This document shows, piece after piece, positions 9,689 through 17,715 of a DNA stretch of 64,000 bases. Below the pieces are notes generated by a model. It was not told the DNA's origin and made no database searches. It saw only the letters and a program-made list of their open reading frames with translations. The position numbers and the translations under genes are program-made. Location of the stretch: positions 3,362 through 67,361 of the forward strand of contig CAYLPJ010000038.1 of assembly GCA_964385465.1 (NCBI GenBank), given 5' to 3'. Numbering within the stretch: position 1 is the stretch's first letter; the number at the start of each line of letters is the position of its first letter. The DNA comes from CAYLPJ01 sp964385465. GTDB taxonomy: Bacteria; Planctomycetota; Phycisphaerae; SM23-33.

Positions 9689-9716
9689 CTGCCGTCTGCC
9701 GCCTGCCGCCTGCCCG
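9689..9716. repeat. Short heptamer tandem array
   Basis: Four consecutive 7-bp units, CTGCCGT, CTGCCGC, CTGCCGC and CTGCCCG, lie in the gap just downstream of the stop of the Cof-type phosphatase. It resembles the arrays at 12838-12893 and 13019-13046. Confidence 0.6.
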
Positions 9717-9722
9717 AGGGCC

Positions 9723-10565
9723 TCAGTCCTGCTCGGCCGGCCGCTGCCCGGGCGCATGGCCGAGGAAGATCAGCCGGCGGATCGCGTGGGCGGCGCCGTC
9801 GGCGTCGTGGTGGTCGGTGATGTAGTCGGCGGCGGCGAGGGCGTCGGGGGCGGCGTTTGCCATGGCCACGCCGATGGCCGCCCACTTGAGCATGCCCACG
9901 TCGTTGGCGTTGTCGCCGATGGCCATCACACGGCCGCGGGGCACGTTCAGATCGGCCGCGACGGTCGCCAGCGCGCGAGCCTTGGAGACCTCGGCGTGCA
10001 TGATCTGGAGCAGCACGTCCTCGGTCTGGACCATGGCCACCTGCCCGGCGAACCGTTCGGCGACGGCCAGGGCCAGCTCGCCGAGGCGCTCGCCCTCGCC
10101 GAGCAGCAGCAGCTTGGTCATGGCCTGGTCGGCCCATTCGTGGACGGGTGCGACGACATCGGGCCCGAAGAGCTGGCCGGTCTCGGTGTTGTAGGCCGGG
10201 TCCACGCGGTCGGTGTACGAGCGGTCCATGACCTCGGCCGAGACCACCACCTCGGGGAAGATCTGCCTGGCCAGGACGATGATCTCCCGGGCCGCCCGGG
10301 CGGGGATGGGCAGGTGGCTGAGCACGCGCCCGTCGCCGGGGTGCATGACCAGCGCGCCGTTGTAGTTGACCATCGGCGTGTCCAGCCCCAGCAGGCGGTA
10401 GAAGGGCAGGACGCTCCGCGGCGGACGGGCCGACGCCAGCACGATCCGCACGCCCGCTTCCTCCCGCGCCGCGCGCAGAACCGCCGCCGTCGTGTCCGTG
10501 ATCTCCTTGGCCGAGTTCAGCAGCGTCCCGTCCAGGTCGATGGCCACCAGGCCGATCTTCTTCAT
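9723..10565 (-). CDS. Cof-type HAD phosphatase
   Basis: A 280-residue HAD phosphatase of the Cof/YbiV class. Motif I is LVAIDLDGTLLNS near the start, motif II lies in VLASARPP, and the C-terminal acid motif is MAIGDNANDVGML. The large cap between motifs II and III is typical of type IIB enzymes. The ATG at 10565 places motif I at the usual distance; a longer frame upstream adds residues unlike the family. Substrates in this class are mostly sugar phosphates and cofactors. It has its own short upstream region divergent from the exported repeat protein. Confidence 0.88.
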   Translation of the reverse strand: MKKIGLVAIDLDGTLLNSAKEITDTTAAVLRAAREEAGVRIVLASARPPRSVLPFYRLLGLDTPMVNYNGALVMHPGDGRVLSHLPIPARAAREIIVLARQIFPEVVVSAEVMDRSYTDRVDPAYNTETGQLFGPDVVAPVHEWADQAMTKLLLLGEGERLGELALAVAERFAGQVAMVQTEDVLLQIMHAEVSKARALATVAADLNVPRGRVMAIGDNANDVGMLKWAAIGVAMANAAPDALAAADYITDHHDADGAAHAIRRLIFLGHAPGQRPAEQD

Positions 10566-10765
10566 GGCAATGGTCCGGGGGTCTATGGGATAATCCAACG
10601 CGGATGCGGCCGGGCGGGAACCTCGCACCGGCCGCGGCGTCCCATAAGGTAGTATCGGCCGGGTCACGCCCGGCGTACACGCTTAACGCGCCCCCGGCGG
10701 CGGGGTTCTGCGGGAAGGCCCGCAATCGCCGGGCGGGCGGCGCGAGACCGCGACAGAGGGATGGC

Positions 10766-12826
10766 ATGAGACCCCGTCGAACAACGTGGAAATGGATGCG
10801 GCGCCTGGCGGTCCTGGCGGCGTGGGCGGCGTGGGCGGCCTGCGCGAGGGGGCAGGTCCGCGTGCTGGCCGGGCCGGCGGCGGGCCCGATGGCGGCCCCG
10901 GCCCCGGCGGCCGGCGGGGGCAAGGCCCCGGCGGACCTCCACCTGCCCAAGGGCACGACGGTGAACTTCACCCATACGCTCAACGACGGCGCGGGCTTCC
11001 GGTGGGACATCCAGTACTACGGGACGATCGGCCAGGGGACGAACAACGCCTACAGCGGCGGGCTGTACCTCCAGATCAACGGCTCGAGCGTGCACTCCAA
11101 CGGTCGCGGCTGGACGAACAAGGAAGGCGACGAGGTCGAGATCGGCCCCTACAGCCGCCAGAACCTCCAGATCTACCGCCGGGTCAAGATCTACCGCGAC
11201 CGCGGCCTGGCCCGCTGGCTGGACATCTTCGAGAACCCCACCGGCAACGACATCACCATCCAGGCACGGATCTACACCAACACCAACTGGACCATCGGGC
11301 AGCAGATCTACAGCAGCGGCAAGGGCAGCTTCACCGACAAGGACACCGCCTTCATCACCCGCAGCCAGGGCGGCAATGCCCCGGCGCTGCTGCACGTGAT
11401 CTGCGGCAAGCGGGCCAAGGTCCGCCCCACCGTGCAGGTCCGCAACAACCAGATCTACGTCAACTACAACCTTACCGTCCCGGCCAGGCAGACCGTCGTG
11501 CTCTGCTACTTCGAGAGCCAGCATGGCTCGACCGAGAAGCTCACCAAGCTGATGAAGGGCTTCCGCCCCCGCAAGGCGATGCGCGACCTCTCCCCGGCCG
11601 TGCGAAAGCTCATCGTCAACATGCCCATCGGCGGGGACTTCGCCGGGGTGGAGCTGGAGCGGGTGGCCTCGGCGGACACCGTCCAGAACCGCAACGGCGA
11701 CCCGATCTTCGGCACGGTGACCAACGAATCGTTCGCCATCGAGACGCTCTTCGGCCCGATGACCCTCCCGGCCGGGCAGGTCATCGGCATGGCCGCCTGC
11801 GGCGGCGAGGACGACCGCTTCCGCACCGTGCTGGTCGGCGGGCAGGTGGTCGCCGGGCGGTTGGGCAACGACGCGGCGCTGGCCCTGGCGCTGCCCTCCG
11901 GCGGCGCGCTCCGCGTGCCCTTCGACGACGTCCGCCAGTTCGCCTACCGCATCTCCCCCGACCGCCCCGAGGAAGCCGCCTTCGCCGGGCCCATGCTGAT
12001 CCTCCGCACCGGCGACCGCGTGGCCTTCGAGGGCGACAGCGTCGAGCTCGCCCTGGCCACCCGACACGGCACCGTGCCCCTCAAGGCCGACGAACTGCTC
12101 ACAATCGACATGGACAACACCGGACACGGCGTCCACAAGGCCGTCTTCCTCAACGGGTCGCGCCTCGCCGGCTTCCTCCGCCCGGAGAAGATTGCCGTGC
12201 GGCTGAAGCTCGGCGCGGCGATGACCGTCCCCCGCGACCTGATCGCGAAGATCCGCTTCGCGGCCGAGGAGCAGCCCGACGCCACGCTGGACGCCGCGAT
12301 GCTCAGTAACGGCGACGAGCTGCACGGGCGCCTGGTCACCGAGACGCTGACCGTCCGGACCGAGTACGGCGAGGTGACGCTGCGCCCGGAGAACATCCGA
12401 TCGCTTGCGATGAGCCCGACCCACCTCGGGCGCGTGGCCATGCTGCTGTGGGACGGATCGGTGCTTCGCGGCCAGTGCGCGCAGGAGACGCTGTCCTTCC
12501 AGGTGGTTCCCGGCCCGACGCTGTCGATCTACGCCGGGCAGGTCGCCCGCATCCGGCGCAACCAGGCCACGCCGCCGAAGGAAGTCCGCGAGAAGGTCGT
12601 CCGGCTGGTCGCCCAGCTCGGGGCCGAGAGCTACAAGGACCGCCAGGCCGCCACCGAAGAGTTGATCCGCATGGGCAAGGGCATCGTGCCCATGCTCACC
12701 AAGCACCTCGACACCAGCGACCCGGAGGTCCGCCAGCGAATCGAGGACGTCATGGAGAAGCTCGGCGGCCCGCCCCAGGCCACCACCGACCCCGACCAGG
12801 TGCAGTTGTTCCAGATCAAACAGTGA
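10766..12826 (+). CDS. Exported repeat protein with C-terminal HEAT-like unit (tandem paralogue 1)
   Basis: I do not recognise a named family. The 686-residue product begins with a signal peptide (MRRLAVLAAWAAWA, cut likely near residue 30) and has AGAGGG before the ATG. Residues about 60-290 form an N-terminal domain starting FTHTLNDGAGFRWDI and containing EIGPYSRQNLQIYRRV. Residues about 295-590 hold three units of roughly 90 residues, each with the pattern NGD.L.G ... T.YG.V.L ... G..L.G. Residues about 610-675 resemble a HEAT repeat (DRQAATEELIRMGKGIVPML). The next gene is a clear paralogue. An envelope or surface role is inferred. Confidence 0.85.
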   Translation: MRPRRTTWKWMRRLAVLAAWAAWAACARGQVRVLAGPAAGPMAAPAPAAGGGKAPADLHLPKGTTVNFTHTLNDGAGFRWDIQYYGTIGQGTNNAYSGGLYLQINGSSVHSNGRGWTNKEGDEVEIGPYSRQNLQIYRRVKIYRDRGLARWLDIFENPTGNDITIQARIYTNTNWTIGQQIYSSGKGSFTDKDTAFITRSQGGNAPALLHVICGKRAKVRPTVQVRNNQIYVNYNLTVPARQTVVLCYFESQHGSTEKLTKLMKGFRPRKAMRDLSPAVRKLIVNMPIGGDFAGVELERVASADTVQNRNGDPIFGTVTNESFAIETLFGPMTLPAGQVIGMAACGGEDDRFRTVLVGGQVVAGRLGNDAALALALPSGGALRVPFDDVRQFAYRISPDRPEEAAFAGPMLILRTGDRVAFEGDSVELALATRHGTVPLKADELLTIDMDNTGHGVHKAVFLNGSRLAGFLRPEKIAVRLKLGAAMTVPRDLIAKIRFAAEEQPDATLDAAMLSNGDELHGRLVTETLTVRTEYGEVTLRPENIRSLAMSPTHLGRVAMLLWDGSVLRGQCAQETLSFQVVPGPTLSIYAGQVARIRRNQATPPKEVREKVVRLVAQLGAESYKDRQAATEELIRMGKGIVPMLTKHLDTSDPEVRQRIEDVMEKLGGPPQATTDPDQVQLFQIKQ

Positions 12827-12837
12827 CCGCGCGGCCG

Positions 12838-12893
12838 TGGCCGGTGGCTGGCGGCCAGGAGCCAGTGGCCGGTGGTTGGTGATTGGTGATCGG
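12838..12893. repeat. Degenerate heptamer tandem array
   Basis: Eight contiguous 7-bp units: TGGCCGG, TGGCTGG, CGGCCAG, GAGCCAG, TGGCCGG, TGGTTGG, TGATTGG and TGATCGG. The strict period of 7 resembles short tandemly repeated repetitive sequences known from other bacteria. It begins 12 bases after the stop of paralogue 1. Confidence 0.75.
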
Positions 12894-13018
12894 GCAGGAC
12901 GGCGGCGGAAGTGAAAGCAGGATGCGGGACCGTGATTGCGGCTTTCGAATCTCAGGGACCGGAACCCGGGCGCCGGACACCGCACGGCGGGCGGACACCT
13001 TCCGCGTTCTGAGAGCTG

Positions 13019-13046
13019 GATTCGCGATCTGAGATCCGGCATCCGG
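13019..13046. repeat. Second heptamer array in the same gap
   Basis: Four 7-bp units, GATTCGC, GATCTGA, GATCCGG and CATCCGG, in the same intergenic gap. The unit differs from the first array, so this is probably a separate expansion. Confidence 0.6.
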
Positions 13047-13104
13047 CCCCGGCGGCCGCGACGCCATGAACCCGACGGCGCCTTGCACCAGGGAGTATCG
13101 AGCA

Positions 13105-15198
13105 GTGAGACGAATCGCGACAGCCATCATCGCCTGCCTCGCCGCGGCGGCGCCGACGGGCGCGGGGACCGGCCTGCACATCCCCGGCGGGCGGAAGGTG
13201 GGCTTCACGTGGGCGATCAACGACGGGGCGGGGTGCCGATGGGACATCTCCGCCAACGGGCAGGTTTCCGACGGCACGAACGACGCGTACGACGGCGGGA
13301 TGCAGCTCCGCGTCAACGGCAGCCACTTCGGCGGGGTCTCGAGGGGCACGCTGGACAAGGCCGGACGCGAGGTCGAGATCGGGCCCTGGAAACAGGGCAA
13401 CCTCCAGGTCTACCGCCGGGTCTACGTCGATCCCAAGGAGGGCTACTGCCGCTGGGTGGACCTTTTCGAGAACACCACCAAGCAGCCGGTGGAGGCGAAG
13501 GCCCAGTACTACTCCAACATGGGCGGGTCCGTCCAGCAGGTGTACGGCTCCAGCGGGAAGGCCTCGGTGGGCAAGAAGGACTGGGGCGTGGTCACCGCAT
13601 CCTCCGGCTCCTCGCGCCCCGCCGTCGTTCACGTGTTCGCATCCCGCGGGTCGCGCGTGCGCCCCACGTTCCGCTACACGAAGAACAACGACAGCGTGTA
13701 CATGGACATGCCGTTGAAGATCCCGCCCGGCAAGACGGTGGGACTGTGCATCTTCCACGCCCAACGCCGACACGACGCCGAGGCGCGGGAGTTCCTCGAA
13801 GAGTTCAAGCCGCGCCGCGAACTGGCCAAACTCCCCCCCGAGCTGCGCCGCGTCCTGCTGAACATGGGCGGGGCGACGCTCATCCTCGGCGACGTCAACC
13901 TCCCCCGCCACGAGAAGCACGACCTCGCCGTCCTGCGGAACGAGAACGAGCTGCTGGGCACCATCCTCGATGAGCGGTTCGACATCGAGACGTTCTACGG
14001 CCGCCTGGACCTGCCGGCCGGGCGGGTCGTCGGCCTCCACGTGCCCACCCCGCACGACCCGCACGTTCAGGTGGTGCTGGCCGACGGGCAGATCGTCTCG
14101 GGGACGCTGCGGTCGGCGCCGCTGGCGATCCGGCTGACCAACGGCAACGAGATGTCTCTGCCGCCGAAGAAGCTCCAGGCGGCGACCTTCGCGCTGTCCA
14201 AGGCCCGCCCCGACGAGATCAAGATCACCCAGGCGACGGTGGTGCTTCGCTCGGGGCAGCAATTGGCCTTCGACGCCGGCGACCTCGACGGGAGCTTCCG
14301 AACCGAGTACGGCGCGGTCGCCCTGGACACCGACGACCTGGCCGCCATCCAGTTGGACACGCCCGACGGCGGGCTCCACCGGGTGCGGTTCCGCAACGGA
14401 TCGGTGCTGTCGGGGCTCCTGGAGGCCGAGACGCTCCGCCTGGGCCTGACCCTCGGGCCCGAGCTGGCGGTGCGGCGGCACCTCGTGCGGCAGTTCGTCT
14501 TCCCCGCCGGCGAGCCGGACGACGAGGCCCTCAGCGAGCTGGTCCTGCGGAACGAGGACCGCCTGCTCGGGCACGTCCGCGACTCCGTCCTCACCGTCGC
14601 CACGCGCTACGGGGACATCACCGTCAAGCCCGAGGAGATTGCCGAACTGCGCATCCACGAGGAGGCGCCGCTGGGGCAGGTGAACATCAGGCTGCACAAC
14701 GGCACGACGGTCAGCGGCAAGGCCGTCGGACAGACGCTGCGGTTCGCCGTCGCCCCGGGACCGGAACTGCCGGTCTTCCTCGGCCACGTCGTCTCGCTGA
14801 CCTGCCCGCCCCCGCCACCAGAACCGGAAAAGCCGGAAAAGCCCGGCAAACCCACCACCAAGCCGGCCGGGGAGGACGGCTCGAAGTCGGACTCGGCCGA
14901 GGACGAGCAGACGGCGGCCGACGCCAAGCCGCGCGTGGGACCGACGACGGCGGAGGTCGCCGAGGCCGAAGCCGAGCGCCGCGCCGCCGCCGAGGCCCGC
15001 CGACGGCTGGGCGCCCTCAACGCCGAACTCCGCGCGCTCAACGCCCTCAAGACCAAGCTCAAGGCCAAGCTCGCCGAGGCGAAGGACGACAAGGCCCGCG
15101 CCGCCATCGAGAAGAAGCTCGCCGATCTGACCGAACAGGCCGCCACCGTGGAAGCCAAGGCCGCCAGGACGCGCAAGAACTTGCCGAAGCAAGAGTAA
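13105..15198 (+). CDS. Exported repeat protein with C-terminal coiled coil (tandem paralogue 2)
   Basis: No named family is recognised. The product (697 residues) aligns with its upstream neighbour over the N-terminal domain (FTWAINDGAGCRWDI, then EIGPWKQGNLQVYRRV) and over three units of about 90 residues with the T.YG.V pattern. The C-terminus differs: a Pro/Lys linker (EPEKPEKPGKP) and a long Ala/Glu/Arg/Lys coiled coil replace the HEAT-like unit. A signal peptide (RRIATAIIACLAAAAPTGAG) is present. GTG at 13105 was chosen because GGGAG lies 10 bases upstream; an in-frame ATG at 13066 with no ribosome site would add 13 residues. Probably co-expressed with paralogue 1. Confidence 0.83.
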   Translation: MRRIATAIIACLAAAAPTGAGTGLHIPGGRKVGFTWAINDGAGCRWDISANGQVSDGTNDAYDGGMQLRVNGSHFGGVSRGTLDKAGREVEIGPWKQGNLQVYRRVYVDPKEGYCRWVDLFENTTKQPVEAKAQYYSNMGGSVQQVYGSSGKASVGKKDWGVVTASSGSSRPAVVHVFASRGSRVRPTFRYTKNNDSVYMDMPLKIPPGKTVGLCIFHAQRRHDAEAREFLEEFKPRRELAKLPPELRRVLLNMGGATLILGDVNLPRHEKHDLAVLRNENELLGTILDERFDIETFYGRLDLPAGRVVGLHVPTPHDPHVQVVLADGQIVSGTLRSAPLAIRLTNGNEMSLPPKKLQAATFALSKARPDEIKITQATVVLRSGQQLAFDAGDLDGSFRTEYGAVALDTDDLAAIQLDTPDGGLHRVRFRNGSVLSGLLEAETLRLGLTLGPELAVRRHLVRQFVFPAGEPDDEALSELVLRNEDRLLGHVRDSVLTVATRYGDITVKPEEIAELRIHEEAPLGQVNIRLHNGTTVSGKAVGQTLRFAVAPGPELPVFLGHVVSLTCPPPPPEPEKPEKPGKPTTKPAGEDGSKSDSAEDEQTAADAKPRVGPTTAEVAEAEAERRAAAEARRRLGALNAELRALNALKTKLKAKLAEAKDDKARAAIEKKLADLTEQAATVEAKAARTRKNLPKQE

Positions 15199-15558
15199 GC
15201 GCCCCGCCCCCGACGCACCGCAAGACAGTCCGTTCATCCTGCGGGGACTGCCCGCTATGCGGCGGAGAGCGATTGGTCGCCCCGGAGACCCACGCGGCGC
15301 AGCCCATGGGAATCGCAAGTCTTTTCTTGCGAGCCTCTTACGGGTGGTCTGCCCCGCCTTTACCCCGCATGCCCACCCCCCTGAGGCGCCTGGGATTCCT
15401 GAACGCCACAAGCCACCTCACCCGAAGCCCCGGGCAGATACGCCGAACGGGTTCTCGTGTCCCGACGTGTCCGGCTGTGTCGGCGAGGCCGCGGGTGGAC
15501 ACACATGCTATGCAATATAACTATTTGTTTTGCAAAGCTTTACGCATACGAGCACCCC
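15199..15558. other. Intergenic region with AT-rich island and GTGTCC motifs
   Basis: No gene is supported. Bases 15465-15506 hold repeated GTGTCC/GGACAC half-sites in both orientations. Bases 15506-15547 are strikingly AT-rich compared with the surroundings and contain TTTGCAAAG. The region abuts the hairpin element at 15559-15600. Confidence 0.5.
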
Positions 15559-15600
15559 ATTGTGTCCACTGTCCCTAGGGGTGGACAGAACCGACACAAA
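15559..15600 (-). repeat. Dispersed hairpin element, copy A
   Basis: Outer arms TTGTGTC (15560-15566) and GACACAA (15593-15599) and inner arms CTGTCC (15569-15574) and GGACAG (15583-15588) form a two-part stem. Read on the minus strand it closely matches a second copy at 57859-57900. It begins about 23 bases past the stop of the outer-membrane gene and might act as its 3' end structure. Confidence 0.65.
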
Positions 15601-15622
15601 GGGCCTGCCGGGCGTCCCGGGC

Positions 15623-16615
15623 CTACCACTGCCAGGCGACGGTCACCCCGCCCCAGAACTCGTCGTCGATCAATTCGTCGCGGAGGGCCTGGCTGAAGTT
15701 CAGGAAGCCCGTCAGCGTCACCAGCCCGACCTGCGGGGGCAGGCTCAGGGCGCTGGTGATGTCGTAGGTCGCCGCCAGCCCGTAGCGGAGGTTCGCCAGC
15801 CGGGTCGCCTCCTGCCCTGTGCCCAGGGAGTTGGGCAGGTAGCGGTGGTCGACGCCGACGACGAAGGACGGCGTGACCGAGAGGTCCTTGAGAACCGGCG
15901 TGTCCTTGCAGCCCATCTCGGCGAGGATGAAGTCGTGGCTGACGCCGAACTCCAGCCAACTGCCCTGGACGTCATCGACGTCGAGGTAGTAGGCGACGAA
16001 CGGGTTGAGCACCCCCTGCTCGGTGCCGAACAGGCAGGAGTCGTCGAAGCTCAGCGCGACGTACCACTCGTGGGTGCACTCGCTCTCGTCCTCGACCTGG
16101 GGGAACGCATAGGCGATCCAGCCGGTCTCGACGGTCGTGGCGATCTGCTCCAGCGTGTAGCTCCAGTAGGCGACGTAGTCCACCTCCTGAAGGGGACCGC
16201 TGCCCGGGCCGCTGAGGGCCTCCTGGTCGGCGTACCACTCCAGCCAGACGAGCATCCCGAACGTGCCGAAGGTGCCGGTGTCGTAGCTGGCGCCCACGCC
16301 GAGCTGGTGGTTCAGCGCCTCGCGCCCCTCGCCGTCATACTCGCTGTAGTTGATCCCCCGCCAGATGTAGTCGGTCACCAGCGTGTAGTCGAGGGTGAAG
16401 CTCAGCGGGATCGGCTTGCCCCACTCCGGCGGCGAGGCGGCGGGGGCGGCCTGGGCGAGTTCGGCGACGTCGGCAGCGGTGTCCAGGGCCGTCAGCCAGT
16501 TCTGCCCGGCGGGGCCTTCCGGGCTGCCGGCGGTGTCCTCGGCTGCGGCTGCGGGGGCGAGCAGGAAGGCGATCGTGACGACCGCCGCCATCGTGCCAAT
16601 CCGTTGGCGTGTCAT
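15623..16615 (-). CDS. Outer-membrane beta-barrel protein, TorF-like
   Basis: A 330-residue exported protein. A signal peptide (TMAAVVTIAFLLAPAAAAE) is followed by alternating aromatic/polar strands such as FTLDYTLVTDYIWRGINYSE; the YIWRG signature is typical of a family of putative outer-membrane proteins (TorF-like). It ends in the aromatic residues VAWQW, as expected for barrel insertion. AGGAG before the ATG fixes the start. The cargo is unknown. It is divergent from the ebo cluster, so any functional link is only positional. Confidence 0.8.
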   Translation of the reverse strand: MTRQRIGTMAAVVTIAFLLAPAAAAEDTAGSPEGPAGQNWLTALDTAADVAELAQAAPAASPPEWGKPIPLSFTLDYTLVTDYIWRGINYSEYDGEGREALNHQLGVGASYDTGTFGTFGMLVWLEWYADQEALSGPGSGPLQEVDYVAYWSYTLEQIATTVETGWIAYAFPQVEDESECTHEWYVALSFDDSCLFGTEQGVLNPFVAYYLDVDDVQGSWLEFGVSHDFILAEMGCKDTPVLKDLSVTPSFVVGVDHRYLPNSLGTGQEATRLANLRYGLAATYDITSALSLPPQVGLVTLTGFLNFSQALRDELIDDEFWGGVTVAWQW

Positions 16616-16740
16616 GGCGTCTCTCCTCTGGATCGTTGGTCCTCGCCGGCCTCAATCCCCGGCCGGCCGCAAATGGGGTCCACCCGACAGTCCGTGGCGG
16701 ACGGTACCACACCTGTGGGAATCGTCGGCGGGGCTGTCCG

Positions 16741-16770
16741 ATAATCTTTAGAGAATCGCCGGGACGGCAA
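16741..16770 (-). promoter_or_regulatory. Candidate promoter for the outer-membrane gene
   Basis: On the minus strand TTGCCG (16770-16765), an 18-base spacer and GATTAT (16746-16741) form a weak sigma-70-like match about 125 bases before the start codon. Confidence 0.3.
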
Positions 16771-16801
16771 CCGGTGATCGAGCCTGGTAAGACAGTGGAC
16801 C

Positions 16802-16830
16802 TTTACCCGCCGCCGGCCGAACGCCATAAT
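16802..16830 (+). promoter_or_regulatory. Candidate promoter of the ebo cluster
   Basis: TTTACC (16802-16807), a 17-base spacer and CATAAT (16825-16830) match a sigma-70 promoter. Transcription would begin near 16837, about 42 bases before eboB. Confidence 0.5.
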
Positions 16831-16878
16831 CATTGGTTGCCGGTCCCCCGCGCCGTACGCAGTGAAAGGACGTAGATC

Positions 16879-17715
16879 ATGATCCTCATCGAGCCGCACA
16901 TCCACATGTACTCCCGCACCACCGACGACTACCAGGCGATGTACCGCGAGGGCATCCGCGCCTGCGTCGAGCCGTCCTTCTGGCTGGGGGCCAACCGCCG
17001 CTACGCCGGTACCTTCTTTGACTATTTCCAGCTCATCCTCGAATTCGAGACCGAGCGGGCGCGGCGGTTCGGGATCGACCACTACGCGGCCGTGTCGTTC
17101 AATCCCAAGGAGGCCGAGAACCGCCCGCTGGTGGATGAGGTGCTGGCGGGGATCGGGGAGTACCTCGATCACGGCCGCTGCCTGGCGGTCGGCGAGATCG
17201 GCTTCAACAACATCACGGACAACGAGGCGTACGCGTTCCGCCGGCAACTGGAGATCGCCGCCGAGCGCGACATGCCTGTCATTGTCCACCTGCCGCACTT
17301 CAACAAGCCCGAGGGCGTCCGCCGCAGCCTGGAGTTGATCCGCGAGGTCGGCGTGCCGGAGCAGCGCGTCTACCTCGACCACAACTCCGAGGACACGATG
17401 CCCCAGGCCCGCGACAGCGACTGCTACCTGGGCCTGACGGTGTACCCGATCTCCAAGCTCACCCCCCAGCGGGTCAGCGCGATCGTCGGCAAGTACGGCT
17501 CGGAGAAGCTGATCGTCTCCGGCTCGGCGGACTGGGGCGTCAGCGACCCGATCGCCCTGCCGAAGGTCGTCCGCGTGCTCCAGGAGGACGGGCACGATGA
17601 CGAGACCATCCAGCGGCTGGTCCGCGGCAACGCCGAAGCGTTTTACTCGGCCAACTCCCGCTGGCAGCCGAAGCTGGACCTCGAACCCATCGACCCGCGG
17701 AAGTTCCAGCGGTGA
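16879..17715 (+). CDS. eboB: EboB-like TatD-family metal-dependent hydrolase
   Basis: A 278-residue TIM-barrel hydrolase of the TatD/amidohydrolase type. Metal ligands are visible: His7 and His9 in EPHIHMYS, Glu in AVGEIGFNN, His in VIVHLPHF, His in VYLDHNSED and Asp in SADWGVSDP. AAAGGA nine bases before the ATG supports the start. Its stop overlaps the GTG start of the UbiA-like gene. The run TatD-like, UbiA-like, alkaline-phosphatase-like, sugar phosphate cyclase and TIM-barrel isomerase is the content of ebo clusters, which is the basis for this name. The substrate is unknown. Confidence 0.85.
   Translation: MILIEPHIHMYSRTTDDYQAMYREGIRACVEPSFWLGANRRYAGTFFDYFQLILEFETERARRFGIDHYAAVSFNPKEAENRPLVDEVLAGIGEYLDHGRCLAVGEIGFNNITDNEAYAFRRQLEIAAERDMPVIVHLPHFNKPEGVRRSLELIREVGVPEQRVYLDHNSEDTMPQARDSDCYLGLTVYPISKLTPQRVSAIVGKYGSEKLIVSGSADWGVSDPIALPKVVRVLQEDGHDDETIQRLVRGNAEAFYSANSRWQPKLDLEPIDPRKFQR

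Noticed and set aside
10664..15411. Long minus-strand frames opposite the tandem exported proteins
   Set aside because: The plus-strand products have signal peptides, ribosome sites and mutual similarity; the antisense frames have none.
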